Origin: JAUXEH01 sp965602945
Lineage (GTDB): Bacteria; Acidobacteriota; Aminicenantia; Aminicenantales; Aminicenantaceae
Direction: 5' to 3'
DNA: 8,729 nt
Assembly: GCA_965602945.1 (NCBI GenBank)
Contig: CBFDBC010000164.1
Span: 1-8,729, forward strand
Made by a program: the position numbers and the translations under genes. The notes below the pieces were generated by a model. The model did no database searches. It was given only the letters and a program-made list of their open reading frames with translations, and had not been told where the DNA came from. Positions 1-5,777 of this stretch are shown here, piece after piece; positions within the stretch are counted from its first letter, which is position 1; each line of letters begins with the position of its first letter.

Positions 1-835
1 ATAATACATCCCGCGAGGATTGGAAGCGGTCCTCCCGCCGCTTCTCCAGGCAGCGCTTGATGATGCTTTCGAGGACAGGAGTCAAATTCTGGGTTTTGCC
101 GGTGAGCCTGGGGGGGTCTTCCTTAAGTACAGCGCTCATGGTATCCGCGGGGGATTCGCCGCTGAAGGCCCTGCGTCCGGAAACCATCTCATAGAGGACC
201 GCTCCGTAGGAAAAAATATCCGATCTGTGATCGATCTCCCTGCCCCGGACCTGCTCCGGAGACATGTAGCCCAGGGTTCCCATGATCATTCCCGGCTCGG
301 TGGTCTTGGTGATGGTCACGGCCGCGTCCTGCGGGCTCCCTTCCATGAAATGACTTTTCGCCAGCCCGAAATCGAGGATCTTAACCCGGCCCTCTTTGGT
401 GATCATGATGTTCTCGGGCTTGAGGTCTCGGTGGATGATCCCCTGTTCATGGGCGTAGGCCACTCCCGCGGCGATCTGTTTGGCATATTCAAGGGCCGCG
501 CTGGGAGGGAGGGGAATTTCTCTGAGGGTATCCCGCAGTGTATCACCATCCAGCAGTTCCATCACGGCATAGGGAATCCCTCGATCCTCTCCGAAATCAT
601 GGATGGCCAGGATGTTGGGATGAGAGAGCGCGGCTACGGCTTTGGCCTCCCGTTCGAAACGCTTGCGGCTCTCTTCGGAGTGCGTCATGTCGACGGGCAG
701 GACCTTGACCGCCACCCTGCGTTTGAGCCGCTGGTCTTCGGCCACATACACCTGGCCCATGCCGCCCTTCCCCAACTCATCGATGATCTCGTATCTTTCG
801 CCCAGGACAGAGCCGGACCTCAGATCTTCATCCAT
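1..835 (-). CDS. Serine/threonine protein kinase (Hanks type), N-terminal 278 residues; C-terminus beyond window
   Basis: This is a eukaryotic-like Ser/Thr kinase that phosphorylates proteins using ATP. The reading frame is open from the ATG at 835 to the window edge. All core kinase elements are visible: glycine loop LGKGGMGQVY (residues 21-30), ATP-anchoring Lys44 in VAVK, helix-C Glu63, catalytic HRDLKPEN (135-142, Asp137, Lys139, Asn142), DFG (155-157) and SPEQ (192-195) in place of APE. The domain is complete to about RFQSSRDVL (270-278), so an active enzyme is expected. There is no membrane segment or signal peptide in this part, so the kinase domain is cytoplasmic. Family members often carry a C-terminal TM segment, TPR or beta-propeller region, which cannot be judged here. 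The start is supported by AAAGGAG at 841-847, five bases upstream. It follows the ABC permease gene by about 120 bases and appears to have its own promoter. Its substrate is unknown. Confidence 0.95.
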   Translation of the reverse strand, partial: MDEDLRSGSVLGERYEIIDELGKGGMGQVYVAEDQRLKRRVAVKVLPVDMTHSEESRKRFEREAKAVAALSHPNILAIHDFGEDRGIPYAVMELLDGDTLRDTLREIPLPPSAALEYAKQIAAGVAYAHEQGIIHRDLKPENIMITKEGRVKILDFGLAKSHFMEGSPQDAAVTITKTTEPGMIMGTLGYMSPEQVRGREIDHRSDIFSYGAVLYEMVSGRRAFSGESPADTMSAVLKEDPPRLTGKTQNLTPVLESIIKRCLEKRREDRFQSSRDVL

Positions 836-910
836 AGAATCTCCTTTGAGATGAGTGGGCAACCAAATCCTGCATGTCAGAAGGGGCCTTTACCGCTGAG
901 GGTCAGGATA

Positions 911-939
911 CTATTAGCACAGGGGAATAGGCATGTCAA
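911..939 (-). promoter_or_regulatory. Candidate sigma70-type promoter for the kinase gene
   Basis: On the minus strand a perfect TTGACA (934-939) lies 17 bases from TAATAG (911-916), which matches the -10 consensus at 3 of 6 positions. An overlapping TAGTAT is a slightly better hexamer but would need a 20-base spacer. The element sits in the gap between the ABC permease stop and the kinase start, about 75 bases before the ATG. No terminator with a U-tract follows the permease, so read-through from the exporter genes is also possible. Confidence 0.45.
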
Positions 940-955
940 TCGAGGGGAGACAGCC

Positions 956-1762
956 TTAGATCAGGATATCCTTCTTCCTGTATTTCCAGAGTGTCAGGCC
1001 GAAGAGCAGGAGGGACAGGGCCACAAAATACAGGACGCGCCACCACTCGAGTCCGTAATCGGGGCGCAGGACCCCACTGTCCACGAACTTGAACGGGCTT
1101 ATGTAACCGAATTTCTCCGCGGCCGGCGTGATGCGGGACAGGGAGTCGAAAAAATAGGCGCCGACCACGATGCCGATGGAGATGCCGGTGCTGGGGCGGC
1201 CCCGCTTGATCAGCAGCGAAAGGAACATCCCGATGGCCCCGAAGCTGAGCATCACGAGAAACGCGTACAGGGAATGGAACAGGAACGACGAGAGCAGATA
1301 TTCGCTCTCCCCTCGAAAAAGTTCGATGCTCAGGAAGCCGACCAGGACCGTCGCCGCATTCAGCACCAACAGGTAGGACAGGTAGGCCAGCAACTTGCTG
1401 CCGAAGACCTCGCCACGCGTCACCGGCTTCGAGAGCAGGAATTCGGCTTCGCGGGCCAGGATCTTGCCGGCCAGCATTATCGAGAAGAAACTCCCCAGGA
1501 GCATGATGAACATCGAATTGCGTGTGGTGTAGAATCCCAGGACATTGGTCAGGTTGTCGAAGCTCGCGCCGAAGGCCGCCATCATGCTCTTCATCATGCT
1601 GTTCTCGAAAAAGGCCCTCATCTGCTGCATGATGTTCTCGTCCATCATGACCGGGAAGAACGCCATCCCCATCACGATCAGGGCACAGATCGAGATGCAC
1701 CAGGCGATCGTGGAGCCCCGGTAGCGTTTGAGCTCCCTGCGGAAGATGTTGGGGCTGATCAT
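956..1762 (-). CDS. ABC-2 type exporter permease, six-TM membrane subunit
   Basis: This is the membrane half of an ABC exporter, pairing with the ATPase encoded just upstream. The 268 residues show six probable inner-membrane helices at about 18-38, 82-103, 124-147, 158-184, 191-206 and 241-259. Between helices 2 and 3 lies the cytoplasmic stretch AREAEFLLSKPVTRGEVFGSK (about 103-123). Its 'EFLLSKPVTR' core is the typical coupling-region motif of the ABC-2 / YhaP-NatB-like permeases. A large loop between helices 1 and 2 (about 39-81) is rich in methionine (MMDENIMQQM, NSMMKSMM). The protein ends with the basic tail KYRKKDILI. The ATG at 1762 overlaps the ATPase stop as ATGA, so translation is coupled. 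The exported substrate cannot be read from sequence; relatives have been linked to ion, peptide or antibiotic export. Overlapping reading frames at 936-1883 are shadows. Confidence 0.9.
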   Translation of the reverse strand: MISPNIFRRELKRYRGSTIAWCISICALIVMGMAFFPVMMDENIMQQMRAFFENSMMKSMMAAFGASFDNLTNVLGFYTTRNSMFIMLLGSFFSIMLAGKILAREAEFLLSKPVTRGEVFGSKLLAYLSYLLVLNAATVLVGFLSIELFRGESEYLLSSFLFHSLYAFLVMLSFGAIGMFLSLLIKRGRPSTGISIGIVVGAYFFDSLSRITPAAEKFGYISPFKFVDSGVLRPDYGLEWWRVLYFVALSLLLFGLTLWKYRKKDILI

Positions 1763-2676
1763 TGGACAGGCCCTCCATCCTCAGCATCCGGAGCCTCATC
1801 ATCATCGTAATAATGCATGAAGATCTCTTCGAGGGTGGGCTCCTCGACGAGCAGGTCCGCCACCTCCTGCCCGCCCAGTACACGGATGAGTTCCTCGATC
1901 CGGCCGGAATACATGAAGTTCAGGGCATGGTTGTGCTTCCGGGGAGAGATCATGCCCTCGATCTCAAATCGATCCCTTAGGTCGGCCGAGGCGAACTCCA
2001 CCTCGACCTTGCGCAGCTGTTTCCTGCGCAGCGTCTCGATGTCCTCGACCGCGATGATCCTCCCTTCCTTGATGATGCCGACCCGCCGGCACATCTTCTG
2101 GACCTCGCTCAGCGTATGGGAGGAGAAGAACACAGTCGTCCCGTCCCGGTTCTCCTGGCGCAGGATGTCGAAGAACTTGTTCTGCATCAGCGGGTCCAGG
2201 CCGCTGGTGGGCTCGTCCAGGATCAGGAGCCGGGGCCGGTGGATGAGGCTCTGCAGGATCGAGACCTTCTTCTTGTTGCCCTGGGAGAGGTCGAGGATGC
2301 TCCTGTCCAGATCCAGGGCAAAGACCTCGGCCAGCTCCTCGATCCGGGATGCGCAGTCCACGCTGTAGAAATCCGCGGAGTATCGCAGCAGCTCGGCCAC
2401 ATCCATCTTCTCGTAGTAGTTGACATCCGAAGGCATGAAGCCGATGTGCCGCTTGATCTCCTTGCTCTCCTTGACGATGTCCTTCCCAAAAATGGTGCCG
2501 CTTCCCGATGTGGGGAAGATGAGGCCCAGAAGGGTACGGATGGTGGTGGACTTGCCGGCGCCGTTGGGCCCGATGAATCCGAAGATCTCGCCTTCCTGGA
2601 TCTCAAGGTCCAGGTCGAGGATTCCCCGGTCCCTGCCGTAGTACTTGGTGAGCTTGTTTGTCTCTATGACGTTCAT
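1759..2676 (-). CDS. ABC transporter ATP-binding protein (DrrA/NatA-like exporter ATPase)
   Basis: This 305-residue nucleotide-binding subunit powers the adjacent ABC-2 permease from the cytoplasmic side. Visible motifs are Walker A GPNGAGKST (36-44), signature LSQGN (130-134), Walker B LLILDE (150-155, Asp154, catalytic Glu155), D-loop SGLD (158-161) and switch His187 in SSHTLSE. Two positions depart from the general consensus. The Q-loop glutamine is replaced, with MPSDVNYYEK (81-90) at that site, and the signature reads LSQGN instead of LSGGQ. Both are tolerated in the DrrA/NatA/EcsA-like branch. The C-terminal extension includes EEPTLEEIFMHYY (278-290), a hallmark of that branch, and ends in an acidic tail DDDEAPDAED. 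The start at 2676 has only a modest AAAAGG ribosome site. It is the first gene of a two-gene exporter unit, 152 bases behind the amidase stop. Confidence 0.94.
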   Translation of the reverse strand: MNVIETNKLTKYYGRDRGILDLDLEIQEGEIFGFIGPNGAGKSTTIRTLLGLIFPTSGSGTIFGKDIVKESKEIKRHIGFMPSDVNYYEKMDVAELLRYSADFYSVDCASRIEELAEVFALDLDRSILDLSQGNKKKVSILQSLIHRPRLLILDEPTSGLDPLMQNKFFDILRQENRDGTTVFFSSHTLSEVQKMCRRVGIIKEGRIIAVEDIETLRRKQLRKVEVEFASADLRDRFEIEGMISPRKHNHALNFMYSGRIEELIRVLGGQEVADLLVEEPTLEEIFMHYYDDDEAPDAEDGGPVQ

Positions 2677-2744
2677 TATTGTGCCTTTTCACGCCTGTTC
2701 ACGGTTTCGTATTCATGGTATTACAGAATACGGCGCGGGGAAAG

Positions 2745-2772
2745 GATATATTCAAGCAGAATGCGGGTGCAA
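2745..2772 (-). promoter_or_regulatory. Weak promoter candidate for the ABC exporter genes
   Basis: On the minus strand TTGCAC (2767-2772) and TATATC (2745-2750) are separated by 16 bases, about 70 bases upstream of the ATPase start. The -35 hexamer matches at 3 of 6 positions and the -10 at 4 of 6, so this is only the best candidate in the 152-base gap. No other convincing element is seen there apart from the small open frame and hairpin described separately. Confidence 0.22.
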
Positions 2773-2832
2773 CTACTTGTTCAGAACGATATCCTCCACC
2801 ACAAAGGCGTGGGTGTGGTCATTACTTCTCAT
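2773..2832 (-). CDS. Possible 19-codon minicistron coupled to the amidase stop, or remnant of a lost gene end
   Basis: An ATG at 2832 overlaps the TGA stop of the amidase as ATGA and opens a 19-codon frame, MRSNDHTHAFVVEDIVLNK, ending in TAG at 2773. A ribosome-site match AAGGTGA lies seven bases upstream, but those bases also encode Lys-Val of the amidase tail. The peptide looks protein-like, with an alternating hydrophobic FVVEDIVL strand, and resembles the C-terminal end of a larger protein. A 6-bp hairpin (ACCACA at 2814-2819, TGTGGT at 2798-2803, 10-base loop) lies inside it with no U-tract. It may be a genuine coupled small protein, a relic, or chance; no family is recognised. Confidence 0.22.
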   Translation of the reverse strand: MRSNDHTHAFVVEDIVLNK

Positions 2833-4301
2833 TTTACACTCACCTTTTTTGTCCCGACACCCCGGTTATTCCTGGTCACCGGATCATTATTATTTTCTTT
2901 CTGGTCGACCACGGCGACCAGGAAATAGCTTCCGGGCTCAATGGCAGCTTCCAGGGTGTCCCTGAAGCGCAGCGTTTTCGCTTTACCCGCATTCAACGCT
3001 CCCAGCTTCTGCCGGCCCATGTAAAACGCATCCTCGGTGACCTCCCTCGTTTTCGACAGATACAGCCTCACGTCCGTCTTCTTCGACGGCCTCGGGCTCA
3101 GGTTTTTCACCTTGACGGCAGCCTGGAATTCATCGCCTGGATCCAAGGACAAGGGTTTGATGCGTGTCTTCAGGACAGCGAGGTCATTGACCATGTCCAG
3201 CTTGAACGCCTCCTGATTGTCATACTGCGTCCCCGGATAGACCTCCAGCAGCCCCTTGGTCAGGTCATAGATCCCGGACCAGACGGTCGACACGTAAACA
3301 TCATCGCCGGCGGGAAGCCTGTATCTCGAGACGGAGGCCAGGATCTCCATGCCGGTCCACCGGGAGATGAGGCCGGAGTAAGACTGCAGCGTCGCGTACA
3401 TGGCGGCGTACCGGAAGCATTCTCCCAGGACCGCATCCGGGGCTCTGCCCCTGTGCATGAAATTGGTCGTTGCCTGCCACGGATCGAAGTTGCTCTGAAC
3501 GTTGACCTGCCCGTCATAGTATTCAACGATCGCAGAGTCGCCGTACGCATCCGAGACCAGGAAATGGACGGAGGAAGAACTCGAGCAGTTGTACTTGCGG
3601 ATCAGGGAAACCGCCTCATCGACCGTCCGGGCATGATCCAGGACCAGGCGCCGCATCTCATAGCGGGACAGCGACACCTTGGCGGGATCGAAGACCGTTT
3701 CCCCCTCTACGTTGAGCCCCGAGACCGCCACTCCGTATTCGTTCATCCCGTCGAAGGTCCAGTAGGGATACTCAAGAACCCATTGGGTGTGTTCCTCGGT
3801 CGGATCGCTCAGGTACAGCTCGATGTCGACGCCGATGGTGAGAGAAACCGAGGCGTATCCATCGGGAGGATCGGTGTGCAGGATGAGGATGGGATAAAGC
3901 CCCGTCAGATCCAGGTTCCGGCCGTAGATCTTGTTCCCTTTCGTGTTCAGCGCGCCGAAACAGGAGCAGCCCTCGACAATCTCTGACCCGGCAGCTTCCG
4001 CAGGATGCCCGACCTTCAGAAACTCGTCGAAGCCATATTCTCCGTGGTAGGTCATGATGTAGATGGGGTAGTCGTTGACCTTGCGTATCGACTCCAGGGT
4101 TATGGTCTGATCTTCGGTCAGGTTCCCGGATATATTCGCAGGCTGGATCCCCGCACGCTCGAAGATCGACCACAGCTCGGTCTTGAGTCTCCGGGCTGTC
4201 CGGACGTCATACTCCTGGGCAAAGGCTTCCGCGCCCAGGAACAAAACCAGCAGACAGATGGCGAATGATCTAAAAAGGCCGGTACGTTTTGACTGTTTCA
4301 T
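2829..4301 (-). CDS. Secreted Ntn-type cysteine amidase (choloylglycine hydrolase / C45-like) with C-terminal CARDB-like domain
   Basis: This is a predicted exported hydrolase of linear amide C-N bonds, 490 residues long. Residues 1-29 form a signal peptide (basic start, LLVLFLGAEAFA, cleavage near AFA-QE). The Ntn core begins at Cys112 in EGCSCFGALNTKGNKIYGRN. The distance from Cys112 to Arg128 and Asn129, followed by Asp131, matches the Cys...GRNxD spacing of bile salt hydrolases and C45 acyltransferases. Further family-like motifs are DGMNEYGVAVSGLN (184-197), TNFMHRGR (279-286) and TVWSGIYDL (339-347). The roughly 80 residues before Cys112 look like a propeptide, so autocleavage between Gly111 and Cys112 is expected. 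Residues about 380-490 (LDPGDEFQAAVKVKNLS ... YFLVAVVD) resemble a CARDB-type beta-sandwich for binding or adhesion. The substrate is unknown; a role in bile acid chemistry should not be assumed. The start at 4301 has an AGAGGGG ribosome site six bases upstream. It is transcribed divergently from the beta-propeller gene. Confidence 0.85.
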   Translation of the reverse strand: MKQSKRTGLFRSFAICLLVLFLGAEAFAQEYDVRTARRLKTELWSIFERAGIQPANISGNLTEDQTITLESIRKVNDYPIYIMTYHGEYGFDEFLKVGHPAEAAGSEIVEGCSCFGALNTKGNKIYGRNLDLTGLYPILILHTDPPDGYASVSLTIGVDIELYLSDPTEEHTQWVLEYPYWTFDGMNEYGVAVSGLNVEGETVFDPAKVSLSRYEMRRLVLDHARTVDEAVSLIRKYNCSSSSSVHFLVSDAYGDSAIVEYYDGQVNVQSNFDPWQATTNFMHRGRAPDAVLGECFRYAAMYATLQSYSGLISRWTGMEILASVSRYRLPAGDDVYVSTVWSGIYDLTKGLLEVYPGTQYDNQEAFKLDMVNDLAVLKTRIKPLSLDPGDEFQAAVKVKNLSPRPSKKTDVRLYLSKTREVTEDAFYMGRQKLGALNAGKAKTLRFRDTLEAAIEPGSYFLVAVVDQKENNNDPVTRNNRGVGTKKVSVK

Positions 4302-4338
4302 GAATTCCCCTCTGAACCACGTATCCTCACGTGTATGA

Positions 4339-4352
4339 CCTTAATCCTTAAT
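4339..4352. repeat. Tandem 7-bp direct repeat in the divergent intergenic region
   Basis: CCTTAAT occurs twice head to tail, which reads ATTAAGG twice on the minus strand. It lies 38-51 bases upstream of the amidase start, where a promoter or regulator site for that gene would be expected. A CACGTG palindrome (4328-4333) sits beside it. Two copies of seven bases could be chance. Confidence 0.4.
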
Positions 4353-4414
4353 ACGCAGACAATTCTCATTCGTTCATCCACACGGGCCTCCATGCATCGA
4401 CATTTCATGACGGA

Positions 4415-4436
4415 GTCGGTCTGGATCCACACCGAC
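4415..4436 (+). other. Short stem-loop in the divergent intergenic region
   Basis: GTCGGT (4415-4420) pairs perfectly with ACCGAC (4431-4436) across a 10-base loop containing GGATCC. A run of six T begins at 4444, too far from the stem for a standard intrinsic terminator, and no plus-strand gene ends upstream. It could be a leader structure or protein-binding site, or have no role. Confidence 0.3.
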
Positions 4437-4461
4437 CGTAACATTTTTTCGCTTCCCTTCG

Positions 4462-4483
4462 TAATATATATCCTTATATATTA
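4462..4483. promoter_or_regulatory. Perfect 9-bp AT-rich inverted repeat (operator / core promoter candidate)
   Basis: TAATATATA (4462-4470) and TATATATTA (4475-4483) form a perfect inverted repeat around the spacer TCCT. It is located 48-69 bases upstream of the chosen beta-propeller start, in the expected promoter position. The arms contain -10-like hexamers: TAATAT at 4462 with GTAACA 18 bases upstream, and TATATT at 4477. The element may therefore be both promoter and regulator-binding site. No family of regulator can be named. Confidence 0.4.
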
Positions 4484-4530
4484 AAGGGACCATGACAAAC
4501 AAACGCATGGCTTTCGGGGGAGGGACAAGG

Positions 4531-5688
4531 ATGAAGAGACGGTTTCTTTTGGGACTATTGATCACGGGATTGGCACTATATTCCCTCGGACAGGAGCCCA
4601 TCCAGATAGGGACGCTCGGCGAAGAGGGAGAACTCATCTACCCGAGCCAGATCGCCGAGGGTCCGGATGGGAACATCTATGTCTACGACCAGTCCGATGC
4701 CTTTATCAAGGTCTACTCGGCCGACGGCCGCTACCTGCGCAGGTTCGGCGGCGAGGGACAGGGCCCCGGAGAGATCCAGCGGAAGGAAGGTGTGTCGTTT
4801 GGCTTTACGCCCGAAAAAGAGCTGTTCTTCACCGAATTTTTCGGAGGCCACCCCTGGTTCACGGTCCTGGACCTGTCCGGGAAGCTCGTCCGGATCATAA
4901 AGCTCGATATGAAGGAGCGGTCCGGCGTGAGCTCAGCCGTGTGCCTCCCCGATGGCCTTTTTCTCACAAAATTCAATACCATAGCCGAACCCAGACAGGA
5001 AAAGGATTATTTCTATCACATCTATCCTCAACAGATCATCCTGCTGGATGCGACCGGCGCCGCCTCAAGCCGCAGCAAGAGGTCCGAATACATCTCCCGC
5101 ATCTCCTACCTTAGCGGGGGCGGAGACGCCCCGGTTCCCTTCACTCCCGCTTTCGCCTGGTGCCCTTATAAAAAGGGAACCCTGCTCTTCTCAGACGGGC
5201 TGAGCACAAAGCTCAAGGTCTATGATTTCAAGGGGAACCTGGTGGAGGAGATATCCACCCCGCTCCCCGAACCCCGGAAGGTGACCAACGCGGAACTCAA
5301 GAAATGGAGAGACGGCTATATCGAGATGATGCAGACGCGCAGCCCGGATTGGTTCAACCGTTTCGGCAAGGTCATCACCAACTATAAAAAGTCCCTCCAC
5401 GACAAACACCCCAACCTGAGCGAGCTGAGGCTGACACCTGAAGGAAATATCTTCGTCACGGGGGCTGGCAGTGAGGATGATACTGTCTCAACCTACTGGC
5501 TCCTGGACAGCGATGGCAAGGAACTGACGAGGCTTCAAACCTCCGCGCAGGGCGTCACGATCTCCCAGCGCTTCATATTCTACGGCCAGGTTGATGAGGA
5601 CTATGCGGTTACCGTTAAGGCCTTGAAAAGAACGGGCAGCGAGCAGGAAGACCTGAAGAAACTCGCGAAGCTCGCTCCCACTCGGTAG
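4531..5688 (+). CDS. Secreted six-bladed beta-propeller (NHL-like) protein
   Basis: This is a predicted exported beta-propeller protein of 385 residues. The start at 4531 is chosen over in-frame ATGs at 4492 and 4507 because GGGGGAGGG ends six bases upstream and the protein then begins with a clean signal peptide, MKRRFLLGLLITGLALYSLG, with probable cleavage before QE (20/21). Propeller-like repeats follow: IAEGPDGNIYVYDQSDAFIKVYSADGRYLRRFGG (41-74), the hallmark GEGQGPGEI (74-82), FTVLDLSGKLVRIIKL (110-125), TKLKVYDFKGNLVEEI (226-241) and LRLTPEGNIFVTGAG (299-313). These 'xxPDGxIYVxDxxxxxIxVYdxdGxxxrxfG' strands fit the six-bladed beta-propeller / 6-bladed NHL family common in Bacteroidota and Acidobacteriota. 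Such proteins bind ligands or partners; no catalytic residues are evident. It is the first gene of the rightward block and is divergent from the amidase. Function beyond the fold is not known. Confidence 0.85.
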   Translation: MKRRFLLGLLITGLALYSLGQEPIQIGTLGEEGELIYPSQIAEGPDGNIYVYDQSDAFIKVYSADGRYLRRFGGEGQGPGEIQRKEGVSFGFTPEKELFFTEFFGGHPWFTVLDLSGKLVRIIKLDMKERSGVSSAVCLPDGLFLTKFNTIAEPRQEKDYFYHIYPQQIILLDATGAASSRSKRSEYISRISYLSGGGDAPVPFTPAFAWCPYKKGTLLFSDGLSTKLKVYDFKGNLVEEISTPLPEPRKVTNAELKKWRDGYIEMMQTRSPDWFNRFGKVITNYKKSLHDKHPNLSELRLTPEGNIFVTGAGSEDDTVSTYWLLDSDGKELTRLQTSAQGVTISQRFIFYGQVDEDYAVTVKALKRTGSEQEDLKKLAKLAPTR

Positions 5689-5716
5689 CCTTGTTCCACC
5701 CTCCCTGCTTTTAGGT

Positions 5717-5744
5717 TTGACATTTATCCGGATATTCATAAGAA
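5717..5744 (+). promoter_or_regulatory. Candidate promoter with a 10-bp palindrome in the spacer, upstream of the M28 peptidase gene
   Basis: A perfect TTGACA (5717-5722) is followed after 16 bases by TAAGAA (5739-5744), a weak -10 (3 of 6). The spacer holds the perfect palindrome TATCCGGATA (5725-5734), a position where a bound repressor would block RNA polymerase. It ends 33 bases before the peptidase ATG. This suggests the peptidase can be expressed separately from the beta-propeller gene, although no terminator is seen between them. Confidence 0.42.
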
Positions 5745-5777
5745 TCCTAGGGTCCATTCCATCATAGGAGTACTCAT

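Noticed and set aside
20..1810. 596-codon open frame on the plus strand
   Set aside because: It lies antisense to the kinase, the exporter permease and the end of the ATPase, all with clear family motifs. Its translation is rich in Asp, His, Gly and Gln with no recognisable domain, typical of the reverse frame of GC-biased codons.
936..1883. 315-codon minus-strand frame overlapping the permease
   Set aside because: It overlaps the six-TM permease in another frame and reads as Arg/Pro/His-rich sequence without domains.
2679..3986. 435-codon open frame on the plus strand
   Set aside because: It is antisense to the amidase, which has a signal peptide and Ntn motifs. The plus frame shows no domain and has an unsuitable Arg/Gln/His-rich composition.
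4415..4449. Hairpin followed by a T run as an intrinsic terminator
   Set aside because: The T run begins seven bases after the 6-bp stem, and no plus-strand gene ends upstream, so it does not fit a terminator.
4492..4530. Upstream in-frame ATGs at 4492 and 4507 as start of the beta-propeller gene
   Set aside because: They would place 13 or 8 extra residues before a clean signal peptide and lack a good ribosome site, whereas 4531 has GGGGGAGGG at proper spacing.
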